From assembly GCA_947361355.1 (NCBI GenBank), contig CANAIR010000023.1, forward strand, positions 1-32,914: 32,914 bases of DNA, written 5' to 3'. Position numbers and translations under genes: made by a program. Positions within the stretch are counted from its first letter, which is position 1. The number at the start of each line of letters is the position of its first letter. This DNA comes from an uncultured Clostridium sp. Its GTDB lineage: Bacteria > Bacillota > Clostridia > TANB77 > CAG-465. Below, in pieces: positions 16,282 through 25,669 of the stretch. Under the pieces are notes generated by a model. That model saw nothing but the letters and a program-made list of their open reading frames with translations. It was not told where the DNA came from and did no database searches.

Positions 16282-19200
16282 ATGGAAATAATATTAGGAA
16301 AATCTAAAACTGGCAAAAGTAAATATATATATGAATGTATAGTAGAAGATATAAAAAATAATGAAAGACCAATACTTTTTGTACCATCTCAAACAAGAGT
16401 TATAACAGAAGAAAATTATATGAAATATTTAAATTTAGATGGTATAATTGGTGTAAATGTTACAACAATAAGTGAATATGTGTCAAATATTATGAAAAAA
16501 TTAAATATTCATTATGATGATAATTATTTATCAAAGTTGGATAAAAAGATAATAATGACACAAGTAATAAAAGAAAATGAAGATTTATTTAAAATTTTCA
16601 AAAAGGTAAAAAATAAAGATGGTTTTTTTGAAAATTTAAATATATATATGGATATTTTTCGAAAAGAAAGTTTAGATATAGATAAAATAAGTAGTTTAAG
16701 TTTAAAAAATAAATTTTTAGAAAATAAATTAAAAGAAATGTTTCAAATATATTCAAAATATAAAGAGAAAATAGAAGAAAAATATATAGATAATATTAGT
16801 GAAATTGATATTTTAAGTGAAAATGAAAATCTTTTAAAAGAAATGTTAAAAAAATCTACAATATATTTTGATGGTTATAATAATTTTACAAATTCAGAAT
16901 TAAAGTTTATAAAGTTGTTAATGTTAATTGGGGTTAATATAAAAATTACTTTGAAAACTGATATTTGTGAATTAAGTGATATTGAAAAAAATAATACAGA
17001 AGATATATTTGAAGTAGCAAATGAAACATATATCAATCTTTTAAAGCTTGCAAGTGCAACAGCTACTTGTGTTGAAACAAAAGTAATGTATAATAATTAT
17101 TCAAATGCTAGTAAAGAAATAATATATCTTGCAGAAAATATATTTTCAAATAATAAAATAGTAAAAAAAGAAAAAAACATAGATTGTAACAATGTACATT
17201 TAAATGTTTACCAAAATGTATATAAAGAAGTTGAAAGTGTTGCATATAAGATATGTAAAAAAATAAAAAGTGGATGCAGATATAGTGATTTTTGTGTTTA
17301 TACAACAGATATAGATAATTATTCAAACATATTTTCAAGAGTTTTTTATGAATATAATATTCCATTTTATGTTGATACAAAAGTTGCAATGGAGACTACA
17401 AAGTTAGTTCAGTATATTTTAGGACTATTAAATCTTGGAAATAGTGGATTAAATATTGAAAATACTCTTAATATTTTAAAACTAGGATTAAATGATATAG
17501 ACAAAATTGATTTAGCATATTTTGAAAATTATATTTTTGAGTTTAATATAAATAATTATAGTATTAACAAAAAATTCTATTTAAATAATGATGGGTATAA
17601 TGAGGTAATTTACGATTTAGATAGACTAAATATAATAAGAGAAAAAGTTATTGATATTTTTGAAGATATCTCTAAAAATTCTAAAGAAAATATGAGTATA
17701 AAAGAAATAATTAGTTTAATATACAATCATTTAATAAAAAACAATATTTTAAATAATTATAATTCATATTTTGATGATATAGAAGAAAAATCATATTATA
17801 TATATACAACAAGTATTAAAAATCAAGTATTTGAAAAAGTCAGTGATACATTTGATTCTATTTTTAAAATATATGAAAATAGTAAAATAAAATTATCAGA
17901 GTTTTTACAAATATTTAAATTACTTTTAAAAGATATGTCACTTAAGACAATTCCACCTACAAAAGACAAAGTTACATTAGCTGACATTAATGTTTCAAGA
18001 TGTGATATGAAAAAGTATGTATTTTTTGTGGGAGTTATTGAAGGAGGTTTTCCTAAGAAGCAACAAGAGGATTTATTTTTTAGTGATTATGAAATAGAAA
18101 ATCTAAAAAATATTGGAATTAAATTTAAAGAAACTACAATATCAAAAGAAAACATGGGGTTATATAACATATATGAAGCATTAAGTAATGTTCAAAATGA
18201 GTTATATATTTCAATGCCATCTACTGATATTTTATCTAATTCAACAAGAAAATCTTCATTTATATTATTGCTTCAAAAAACAATACCTATTAAATTAGTA
18301 GGTGAAGTAATAAGTAGTAGTCCATTAGACATGGATTATAATGATATATATTCAAAAGAAAAAGCTTTTGAATATATGATATTAAAATTAAAAGAATGTG
18401 AATCTTTAATAGATAATTTAGATAATACGAAAATTTTCAAAAGTAAAGTAGAAGAAATTCTTAGTTTGTATAAATATTTTCAAAATGATGAAAAGTATAA
18501 TGAGTTATTAAACTATATAAAAGATGATTCTAATTTAAGTATTAGTACTATAAATAAAATATACAAAGATGGTTTAAAAAGTAGTGTATACAAATTAGAA
18601 CTTTTTAAAGGATGTCCTTTTTCATATTATATGAAATATATTTTAAATATATCGAAAACAAAAAAAGTTGATATAACAAGTATGGATTTAGGTAGTTTTA
18701 TACATAATGTTTTGGAAAAGTTTTCTTTTTATTTATTTGAAAATAATATATTTTGGCATGAGATTTTAAAAGATAAAAATACATTAGAATTAAAGTATCA
18801 AGATGTATTATATGATATAATTACAAAACAATTAGATGAAAGTTTTAAAAAACAAAAAGAAAGTGTAAAATATACAATATATAAACAAAAGTTAACTAAT
18901 ACTTTAAAAAAAGTTATGGTAATTATTGCTAGAGGTTTTAATCAAAGTGAATTTTTGCCATATGGATATGAACTTAGTTTTAAAGATGGTGGAGACTTAC
19001 TACCAATTGAAATAGAATTAGATAATAATAGTATTATGAAAATAGTTGGTAAAATTGATAGAATTGATACTTTTGAAGATGGCAAAAATGTTTATGCTAG
19101 AGTAATAGATTACAAATCAAGTGGAAAAACTTTAACAGTAGATAAAATAAAAGAGGGGATTTCTTTGCAACTTATTACTTATCTTACTGCTTTTGTTGAA

Positions 19201-19665
19201 AGTAAAAATAAATTAAAAGATATATTATTTTTAAAGAATAATGTATTAGATAATGAAAAAAAAGATGTTAAAGTATTACCATGTGCTACCCTTTATTTTA
19301 ACTTATCAGATAAATTGTTAAATTTAAAAGATTATACAAAAGATGAAAGTATTATCCAAAAGGAGCTCATAAAAACGCTTAGAATGAATGGACTTTTTTT
19401 AAAAGATGTAAAAATTATTGAAAAAATGGATAAGTGTATTGGAAATGCAAACGAAAAATTAATAGATGTATCACCTAATAGAAGTAGTAAAAAGCTTTTA
19501 GAACAAGAGGAATTTGAAAATCTTTGCCAAGAGGCAAAAGAAGTATTAAAGCAAATAGGTAATGAAATGATAAAAGGTAGAGTAAGTATTTCACCAAGTA
19601 AGAAATCTAAGCCATGTGAGTATTGCGACTTTTCAAATATTTGTAGAAAAAATATTTGTTTATAA
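16282..19665 (+). CDS. addB: AddB subunit of the AddAB helicase-nuclease
   Basis: AddB is one half of the AddAB complex that resects double-strand breaks for RecA. The N-terminal Walker A-like GKSKTGKS is kept. The C-terminal RecB-family nuclease domain shows DLGSFIHNVLEKF, GKIDRID and VIDYKSSGK. The four iron-sulfur cysteines are present: one in KGCPFSYYMKY (residue 778) and three at the end, C-E-Y-C-x5-C, matching the known C-x(n)-C-x2-C-x5-C pattern. I place the start at ATG 16282, 7 bases after GGAG; the ATG at 16276 overlaps the ribosome site. Length (1127) is typical. addA, which normally follows directly, is absent here: the next gene is unrelated. Confidence 0.93.
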   Translation: MEIILGKSKTGKSKYIYECIVEDIKNNERPILFVPSQTRVITEENYMKYLNLDGIIGVNVTTISEYVSNIMKKLNIHYDDNYLSKLDKKIIMTQVIKENEDLFKIFKKVKNKDGFFENLNIYMDIFRKESLDIDKISSLSLKNKFLENKLKEMFQIYSKYKEKIEEKYIDNISEIDILSENENLLKEMLKKSTIYFDGYNNFTNSELKFIKLLMLIGVNIKITLKTDICELSDIEKNNTEDIFEVANETYINLLKLASATATCVETKVMYNNYSNASKEIIYLAENIFSNNKIVKKEKNIDCNNVHLNVYQNVYKEVESVAYKICKKIKSGCRYSDFCVYTTDIDNYSNIFSRVFYEYNIPFYVDTKVAMETTKLVQYILGLLNLGNSGLNIENTLNILKLGLNDIDKIDLAYFENYIFEFNINNYSINKKFYLNNDGYNEVIYDLDRLNIIREKVIDIFEDISKNSKENMSIKEIISLIYNHLIKNNILNNYNSYFDDIEEKSYYIYTTSIKNQVFEKVSDTFDSIFKIYENSKIKLSEFLQIFKLLLKDMSLKTIPPTKDKVTLADINVSRCDMKKYVFFVGVIEGGFPKKQQEDLFFSDYEIENLKNIGIKFKETTISKENMGLYNIYEALSNVQNELYISMPSTDILSNSTRKSSFILLLQKTIPIKLVGEVISSSPLDMDYNDIYSKEKAFEYMILKLKECESLIDNLDNTKIFKSKVEEILSLYKYFQNDEKYNELLNYIKDDSNLSISTINKIYKDGLKSSVYKLELFKGCPFSYYMKYILNISKTKKVDITSMDLGSFIHNVLEKFSFYLFENNIFWHEILKDKNTLELKYQDVLYDIITKQLDESFKKQKESVKYTIYKQKLTNTLKKVMVIIARGFNQSEFLPYGYELSFKDGGDLLPIEIELDNNSIMKIVGKIDRIDTFEDGKNVYARVIDYKSSGKTLTVDKIKEGISLQLITYLTAFVESKNKLKDILFLKNNVLDNEKKDVKVLPCATLYFNLSDKLLNLKDYTKDESIIQKELIKTLRMNGLFLKDVKIIEKMDKCIGNANEKLIDVSPNRSSKKLLEQEEFENLCQEAKEVLKQIGNEMIKGRVSISPSKKSKPCEYCDFSNICRKNICL

Positions 19666-19722
19666 GAAAAATATAAAAATAAATATAATTATAAATGTGA
19701 ATACAAAAATAAATATTAATAC

Positions 19723-19766
19723 AAATACAAATAAGAATCTATTATAGTTTTTTATTTGTATTTTTT
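19723..19766 (+). terminator. AT-rich hairpin terminator after addB
   Basis: 12-bp stem (AAATACAAATAA, 19723-19734, with 19752-19763), 17-base loop and T6. Weak stem with a single G-C-type pair, so only moderately sure. Confidence 0.5.
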
Positions 19767-19868
19767 ATGTTAAAATTACTATGTTTTACTAAAAGAATTG
19801 ATATATCAATGTTTTATTTAAGTAATAAAATTTTTTTGTAACAATTTTGTAAAATTCACTTTAAAGAC

Positions 19869-19896
19869 TTGCATTTCTGTAAAAACACGATATAAT
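19869..19896 (+). promoter_or_regulatory. Likely promoter of the AT-hook-like gene
   Basis: TTGCAT (19869-19874), 16-base spacer, TATAAT (19891-19896). The leader to the ATG is about 100 bases and shows no clear structure. The gap 19666-20002 otherwise contains only the addB terminator. Confidence 0.5.
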
Positions 19897-20002
19897 ATAA
19901 GTGTATAGTTTTATAATAAAAAGTATTGTAAATTTATACAAATGAAAATAGCAATTAATGAATTAAGATTTATTAGATATAAATTAATAAGGGGAGAAAA
20001 AT

Positions 20003-21325
20003 ATGGCAGATATTATAGTAAGTTCGAAAAAGAAGGTTAACCTTTTTGATAGAGTAATACAAAGCGTAGTAATAATGGTAAATATGAATAAAATGAATAG
20101 AGCAATAGATGAACATTTAAATGTTGTACATAAAGCTGAATCAGAAGATAAAAGAATATATGAAGAAAATATATTAAGAGAAATAGTTTTTGTAAAATAT
20201 CAATATGACATTATGCAAAGACAAATGTATGAATTAAAAATTTCATATAATTCATATATAATTGAAAAAATAAATTCTACTGATAAAATAGATAGACTAG
20301 AATTGCAAAAAACATTTTTAGAAATGGAGTATGATAGAATAACTAAAGCGAAATTTAGATCAAGAGAGGATGTAAAATTTAATTTACTTGCAATTTCATC
20401 AGCTATTGATGCTGTTAAACAAAATATAAAAGATGAAGGAAAATCGCAAAGATATAACAAAATAATAAAAACAGCGGAAGATATTGATACTAAGATACAA
20501 ACAGAAGAATATACAGAGCAAATGTATAAAGATTTATTTGATTGTGTAGATGAATATGTAAGTTATATAAATGATAATTATGATATTTCAAAACTTCCAA
20601 CAGATGAGCGTGAACTAATAGAGTATGTTATAGAAACTATGATTAAGGGAATTGAATCAGATATAGATAAGCATTTATATGAATATAATTTAATTATTAA
20701 TATTTGTAAAAACTCATACAGATATTTTAAAATAATAGATAAAATATTTTTTAAATTACAAAAAATTTATGATGAAAGTTTAGAAAAAGATGTTATTAGT
20801 TTATCTGATTATACAAAAATGTTTAAAGAAATATATGATTTAAAGATTAAAACTATGGTAAATGATGTACATAGAACAATAAAAACAGAGGATGAATATT
20901 TAGAATATTCTAAGATAGCAGCTGGTGAAAATGAAGAAGAACTAGATAAATTTGTACTTCAAAGAGCATATGATTTATCTGAAATTGAAGCTGTAAAAAA
21001 AATATTAGATAAGGAAATTAATAAAGGAAAAGAAGAAATACCAGAATTAGTTATTGAAAAGAAATTAGAAGAGTTTGATTTAGATACTATAAGTCGTAAA
21101 TTAGAGGAAATGGTATTAAAAAAAAGAGAATCAAATGTTGATAATAAAACAGTTGATAATGTTGATAATATTGATAATGAAAATAAAGAGGAAAAAACTA
21201 AGAGAACTAGAGTAGGTGTAACTAAAACTTTAAGAAAAGTTGGAAGACCAAGAAAAAATCCAGAAGCCGTTGTAGAAGAAAAGAAGAAATCAACTAGGGG
21301 AAGAAAGAAAAAAGTAGTAGATTAG
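20003..21325 (+). CDS. Unknown coiled protein with AT-hook-like basic tail
   Basis: 440 residues, unrecognised. Residues 1-370 are charged and almost wholly helical by composition, with long coiled-coil-like stretches (ESEDKRIYEENILREIVFVKY). About 370-405 is a low-complexity DNKTVDNVDNIDNENKEE linker. The C-terminus is strongly basic with VGRPRKNP (G414-K418), the core of an AT-hook, and RGRKKK (432-437). This suggests binding to the minor groove of AT-rich DNA, for example a nucleoid or chromosome-organising protein, but that is inference from the tail alone. There is no signal peptide or membrane helix. GGGGAG lies ahead of ATG 20003. Transcribed singly between addB and spoIIE. Confidence 0.7.
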   Translation: MADIIVSSKKKVNLFDRVIQSVVIMVNMNKMNRAIDEHLNVVHKAESEDKRIYEENILREIVFVKYQYDIMQRQMYELKISYNSYIIEKINSTDKIDRLELQKTFLEMEYDRITKAKFRSREDVKFNLLAISSAIDAVKQNIKDEGKSQRYNKIIKTAEDIDTKIQTEEYTEQMYKDLFDCVDEYVSYINDNYDISKLPTDERELIEYVIETMIKGIESDIDKHLYEYNLIINICKNSYRYFKIIDKIFFKLQKIYDESLEKDVISLSDYTKMFKEIYDLKIKTMVNDVHRTIKTEDEYLEYSKIAAGENEEELDKFVLQRAYDLSEIEAVKKILDKEINKGKEEIPELVIEKKLEEFDLDTISRKLEEMVLKKRESNVDNKTVDNVDNIDNENKEEKTKRTRVGVTKTLRKVGRPRKNPEAVVEEKKKSTRGRKKKVVD

Positions 21326-21337
21326 AAAATAATTAGT

Positions 21338-21370
21338 ATACATCAAGATGAAGTTTTCATTTTGATGTAT
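21338..21370 (+). terminator. Stem-loop after the AT-hook-like gene
   Basis: 15-bp stem with one G-U pair (21338-21352 with 21356-21370) and a 3-base loop. It is followed by TATATATTTAA rather than a pure T run, so termination is probable but not certain. Confidence 0.55.
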
Positions 21371-21475
21371 ATATATTTAAATAAAAAAAGTTGTATTCAT
21401 TATAAAATATGACAAAAAATATAAAATAAATGATGTAAAATATATAGTATAAAAGAAACAAATGAGGTGGATAAT

Positions 21476-23830
21476 ATGATTTACAATAAATATATTAGCG
21501 GTGAAATATCGCAAAGGCTTGATAGTATAAGTAGTATAATTAGGCAAAGAGTATCTATAAAAAATATACTTTTTGTTTTACTAACTGTATTACTTACAAA
21601 TCAAACTTTTATAACAGATATTTCGCCTTTTAGTTATGTTCTATTTGGTGTTGCAAGTGTTTTTAATGTTCCTTTAATACTTATACTAGCTTCTTCTTTA
21701 ATTTCTCTTACTATTAATGGAATGACTACATACTTACTTATAAAAATATTATCTTTTTTTGCTGTGTTTACTTTTGTTACAGCAATATTAAATATAGAAG
21801 GAGTAAGTAGAAAGGTTAGTGTATTTATAAAATTTATAATTTCATATTTAATAGTAGATGTAATTTCTAATTTTATAAATTCAACTATTATAACTGGACT
21901 TTTTAATAATTTAGGTAGTGTGCTGATTATATCTGTTTTATATTTTATATTTGTTTCTGGAATATATGTATTATTAAATATAAATAAGGGATATGTGCAT
22001 GCAAAGGAAGAAACTATATCTATGATAGTGATACTTTCACTTACAACTACAGTATTTGCCAATATAGATATTTTTGGGTATTCAATAGTTAATATATTAG
22101 TTTTAATAATAATACTTGTATATGGATGGAAAAATGGCTCAGTTTATGCTTGTGCTGCTGGTCTTGCAACAGGTCTATTTTTAACGTGTATTATAGATTT
22201 ACCAATTAGTTATGTAGTTTCTTTATCATTTAGTGGGCTTATTGCAGGTGTATTAAGTAAATTTGGTAAAGTTCCAATATTAATATTTTTCATTTTAGGA
22301 AATGTTTATTTATCATATTTTACTAATAACTTTACAGAACTTACTATGAGAGCTAGTGAGATTTTAATTGCATCTTTTAGTTTATTATTAATTCCGAAAG
22401 TTTTAGAGTTGAAGCTTGAAAATATATTTAATAAAAATAGTTCACTTAGTAAACCTTATGAAAATATATTAGATAGTGCAAGTGATGCAAAAAATAAAAT
22501 TGGAGCTATGTCAGAACTATTTGATAGTTTAGCAGATATAGAAATTGAAAGTAGTGTAGAAGATGAAAAAGAAACAAGGGACGTTATAAAAAAATATATT
22601 GAAGATTATATTGAAAATACATGTATAGGTTGTAAAAGGTCACAATCTTGTTTAGATAAAAAGGCACTTGATTTAACTGTTGATTATATAGCTGATAAAT
22701 TAGAAAATAATGAAAGCATAAATAAAAATATGTTAAATGATTGTGAGGTATCTGATAAAATAATTAATGATATAAGAGAAATTTATGCTAATATGAAACT
22801 TACAAGAATTTTAAAACAAAAGGAAAAGGAAAATAGTGCTAAACTTTCAAGTCAGTATAAGGAAGTATCAAAAATACTTTCTAATATATCAAAAAATATC
22901 AAAAATACAGTAGTAGTACAAGATGATATACAACTAAAACTTAGAGAAGAACTTAAATTTTATGGATATATTGTTTATGAGGATGAATTACAAAAAGTTG
23001 GGCAAAATATTGAATATACATTTGTAACTGATATATTAAATAATATTGATAAACAAAAAAAGCAAATTATTTCTCTTGCATCTGATATATTAGAACAAAA
23101 AGTAACTATAAAACTTATACTAAATAGTAGTAAAAAAGAAAAATCAAGAATTAAAATTGTATCTGAGCCAGATTATGATATTCAAAATGCAATAAGTCAT
23201 GATATAAAAACAGGTGAAACTGTATCAGGAGATTCTTTTGTTACTATGGAATTGCAAGATTTAAAACATCTATCAGTATTAAGTGATGGTGCTGGATCTG
23301 GAGTACAAGCAGCAAAGGGTTCAAGTACAGTAATTAATATGCTAGAAAAACTACTTAATGGTGGATTTAATGAACAAAAAGCGGTTGAAATAATTAATAG
23401 TGTATTAAAGTTAAAAGGAAATGATACTATATTTTCCACATTAGATAGTTTCATATTTGATTTAAGAACAGGGGAGGCACAGTTTATAAAATTAGGTGCT
23501 GCACCTACATATGTATTACAAAATGGTAGAGTTACTACGATTAATAATATAAATATTCCAATTGGCCTTGTTAAAAATACAGATTATATACCTATTGTAA
23601 AAAAATTAGAAAATAATGATCTAGTAATTCAAATTTCTGATGGTATTATAAAAGAAGGTATGAATGCAAATAATAACTTCTTAACTCAGTATCTGCAAAA
23701 TTTAGATATATCAAAAACTACTAAAACAATTTCTGATGATATTCATAAATTAGTTTTAAAAGAAAGTAAGGGAATATTAAATGATGATATGACAGTAATT
23801 GTTACTAAAATAAAAAAATATGAAAGATAA
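21476..23830 (+). CDS. spoIIE: Stage II sporulation protein E, membrane PP2C phosphatase
   Basis: SpoIIE sits at the asymmetric division septum and dephosphorylates the anti-anti-sigma factor SpoIIAA to activate sigma-F in the forespore. The first 320 residues form about ten membrane helices. A regulatory region follows with the clostridial C383-x2-C386-x5-C392 motif. The C-terminal PP2C domain has VSGDSF (D586), LSDGAGSG (D604; the usual form is SDGMGSG), QISDGI (D722) and NDDMTVIV (D770/D771), so the metal ligands are present. I choose ATG 21476, 5 bases after AGGTGG; the GTG at 21467 lies inside that ribosome site. A TGACAAA at 21410-21416 is one base from a Spo0A box, weak evidence of Spo0A control. 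Confidence 0.93.
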   Translation: MIYNKYISGEISQRLDSISSIIRQRVSIKNILFVLLTVLLTNQTFITDISPFSYVLFGVASVFNVPLILILASSLISLTINGMTTYLLIKILSFFAVFTFVTAILNIEGVSRKVSVFIKFIISYLIVDVISNFINSTIITGLFNNLGSVLIISVLYFIFVSGIYVLLNINKGYVHAKEETISMIVILSLTTTVFANIDIFGYSIVNILVLIIILVYGWKNGSVYACAAGLATGLFLTCIIDLPISYVVSLSFSGLIAGVLSKFGKVPILIFFILGNVYLSYFTNNFTELTMRASEILIASFSLLLIPKVLELKLENIFNKNSSLSKPYENILDSASDAKNKIGAMSELFDSLADIEIESSVEDEKETRDVIKKYIEDYIENTCIGCKRSQSCLDKKALDLTVDYIADKLENNESINKNMLNDCEVSDKIINDIREIYANMKLTRILKQKEKENSAKLSSQYKEVSKILSNISKNIKNTVVVQDDIQLKLREELKFYGYIVYEDELQKVGQNIEYTFVTDILNNIDKQKKQIISLASDILEQKVTIKLILNSSKKEKSRIKIVSEPDYDIQNAISHDIKTGETVSGDSFVTMELQDLKHLSVLSDGAGSGVQAAKGSSTVINMLEKLLNGGFNEQKAVEIINSVLKLKGNDTIFSTLDSFIFDLRTGEAQFIKLGAAPTYVLQNGRVTTINNINIPIGLVKNTDYIPIVKKLENNDLVIQISDGIIKEGMNANNNFLTQYLQNLDISKTTKTISDDIHKLVLKESKGILNDDMTVIVTKIKKYER

Positions 23831-23847
23831 AAATATATAATAAAAAA

Positions 23848-23892
23848 TGTGAAATAGCAATAATACTTAAATTGCTATTTCACACTTTTTTA
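23848..23892. terminator. Bidirectional rho-independent terminator
   Basis: Perfect 14-bp stem (23848-23861 with 23871-23884), 9-base loop, T7 on the right and A6 on the left, between convergent spoIIE and the minus-strand operon. Confidence 0.9.
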
Positions 23893-23893
23893 G

Positions 23894-24955
23894 TTATTGA
23901 AATCTCTTGTAATAAGGTCTTTTTGAAGGTTTCTCTTTTCCTTCAAAAGTGAGCCTTTCGACAAACGTTTTTTGCCTTTGTTCCATTTTACCTTTTTTTA
24001 TTTCTTCTCGCCTTTTTCTTAGTTTTTCCTGATTTTCTTTTAGTCTTATTTGATAATCAGGCATTTCTTCGATAAAAGATACTAATGACAAATACAAAGG
24101 ATCTTCCTTTAAGATTTCACGTTTAGTTTTTCCTACATATACAGTTTCATAACTACTAACTGTTTTTAAGGCTCTAAATCCAGATAATGACTCTAAGGAG
24201 CCAGTAATAAGAGTTTTTAAATTAAATTCTTTTGGATTTCTTTCTATATAAGCCTCAATTTCTTTTTTTAAGTTTTCTACATTTACGTTTTGCGGAACTT
24301 CAAAAAATTCGTTTTGACATTTTAGCTTTATAGAACCATTTTGAAAGCAAATTCTACATGAGTTTATTAGATTATTATTATATCCTTTGGAATTATTAAT
24401 GTAATCCAAAAGTTCAATTACTGTTGGGTTACTATAATCTATATAAGTTACTCTGTTTACAAAGAAAAAGCTTGCTAATGCACTTTTTAATATAACATTT
24501 TTTTTCAACTGTTTTTTATTTTTTAAAGTGTATTTTTCAATTTCTTCTTTGAGAGCTTGTATATCACATATATCACTTCCCATGGCAATACCATTAATGT
24601 CAGAAATAATAAAATTTGATTTATTTATTCTTAATGTCCTAGTACTGGAAATTAATTTTTGGTAATTAGGTAAAGAATAAATATATTCTTCCAATTCCAA
24701 ATAAAGGGGGTCTTTAGATTCCCGCGTACTTGCTGTTTTAAAATAAACTTGTATTACACAATCAAGTACTTTTGATAAGGCTTTATATATAATTTGCTTG
24801 GTTGTTTCAATATCAAGTTGATATTTTAATATTTCTTCAGCTTCTTTTTTTACTTTTTCTTTTAACTCATTTTGATTTGGAAGCGGATGAAACATAGAAT
24901 GATCAATGTCATATGATACAAAGTTACCATTTTTTATTTCTATATTAGCATACAT
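23894..24955 (-). CDS. Unknown protein with three copies of a novel ~95-residue module
   Basis: 353 residues, not recognised. It consists of three diverged copies of one module (about 1-103, 107-193, 202-304) and a basic tail (304-353). Each copy has a short beta element with an N/D-G-x-I/F core (KNGNFVSYD, NKSNFIISD, QNGSIKLKC), an LK-x-E-I helix with NPK or NKK, an I-x-x-A/S-L helix, and in copies 1 and 3 KDPLYLELEEYIYSLP or EDPLYLSLVSFIEEMP. The tail (RLKENQEKLRKRREEIKKGK) matches the tail of the upstream partner. No signal peptide or membrane helix. Its ATG overlaps the stop of the upstream gene (TAATG), with AGGAG 9 bases before. It is the second gene of a two-gene operon. Confidence 0.75.
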   Translation of the reverse strand: MYANIEIKNGNFVSYDIDHSMFHPLPNQNELKEKVKKEAEEILKYQLDIETTKQIIYKALSKVLDCVIQVYFKTASTRESKDPLYLELEEYIYSLPNYQKLISSTRTLRINKSNFIISDINGIAMGSDICDIQALKEEIEKYTLKNKKQLKKNVILKSALASFFFVNRVTYIDYSNPTVIELLDYINNSKGYNNNLINSCRICFQNGSIKLKCQNEFFEVPQNVNVENLKKEIEAYIERNPKEFNLKTLITGSLESLSGFRALKTVSSYETVYVGKTKREILKEDPLYLSLVSFIEEMPDYQIRLKENQEKLRKRREEIKKGKMEQRQKTFVERLTFEGKEKPSKRPYYKRFQ

Positions 24956-25428
24956 TATGAAATTCTCCTTTTACTAGAATTTTTAATTCTTTTTTTCTTT
25001 TCTTTATTAAAAAAACTATATAAATTATTTTCTACTTCTTTTTTTGCTCTACTATCTTCAATTCTTTTTCTATTTCTTTGTTGCTTAGATTGCCTTTCTT
25101 GCAAAATTTCCCTATAAATATCTAAACTCTTTATATATTCTTCAAATTCTATATATAAAAGATCAGATTTTGTTATTTTTGATTTTTCAGTAGTAGCAGG
25201 AGTAATCCGATAATGATAAAAATGACTACATCCTGTAGCATTTTTTATAGCATCAGATATAATACTGTTAATAGATATATCTTTTGGATTATTTTCCAAA
25301 TAACTTTTGATTTCTTTGTATACAATTTCTTTTTGTATACAAGAATCATAAAAAACTTTTTTTGAACTTCTAAACATTATTTTTCCGTCTTTTATATAGA
25401 CGTGATCATCATATTCCTTAATTTTCAT
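24955..25428 (-). CDS. Unknown protein with one copy of the same novel module
   Basis: 157 residues, not recognised. It holds one module like those in the downstream gene: KDGKIMFRSS beta element, IVYKEIKSYLENNPKDISIN helix, IISDAIKNATG helix and SDLLYIEFEEYIKSL. It ends in a basic tail (QERQSKQQRNRKRIEDSRAKK) parallel to that of its partner. The shared parts indicate an ancient duplication followed by module expansion in the downstream gene. AAGGAGG lies 6 bases before the ATG and it is first in the operon. Basic tails suggest nucleic-acid or membrane-surface contact, but nothing more definite can be said. Confidence 0.75.
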   Translation of the reverse strand: MKIKEYDDHVYIKDGKIMFRSSKKVFYDSCIQKEIVYKEIKSYLENNPKDISINSIISDAIKNATGCSHFYHYRITPATTEKSKITKSDLLYIEFEEYIKSLDIYREILQERQSKQQRNRKRIEDSRAKKEVENNLYSFFNKEKKKRIKNSSKRRIS

Positions 25429-25484
25429 TAAAAAACCTCCTTACGTTTTAGTTAAACATAATAGAATATAATACTACACTATAT

Positions 25485-25513
25485 ATTTTACTATAAATTT
25501 ATGTAAAAGTCAA
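25485..25513 (-). promoter_or_regulatory. Promoter of the novel-module operon
   Basis: On the minus strand TTGACT (25513-25508), 17-base spacer, TAAAAT (25490-25485), about 57 bases before the ATG at 25428. Confidence 0.6.
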
Positions 25514-25626
25514 ATGTATTATGTAATATTAAAGCTAATGTATAATTAAAATATAGATTTATATAGTATATAAAAAATGAGTATTAAATTATTTTATCAA
25601 GTGTTTATATTAACTTTAGATAAAAT

Positions 25627-25661
25627 CATATAACAAAATAAATGTCATATATTGTTATATG
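25627..25661 (+). promoter_or_regulatory. Hairpin reaching the symporter ribosome site
   Basis: A perfect 9-bp inverted repeat, CATATAACA (25627-25635) and TGTTATATG (25653-25661), with a 17-base loop. Its right arm touches the GGTGAG ribosome site of the next gene, so pairing could hinder translation. It could also be an operator. Confidence 0.4.
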
Positions 25662-25669
25662 GTGAGTTT

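Noticed and set aside
21410-21416. Spo0A box before spoIIE
   Set aside because: TGACAAA differs by one base from the TGNCGAA core and such a heptamer is frequent in AT-rich DNA. Mentioned only as weak evidence.
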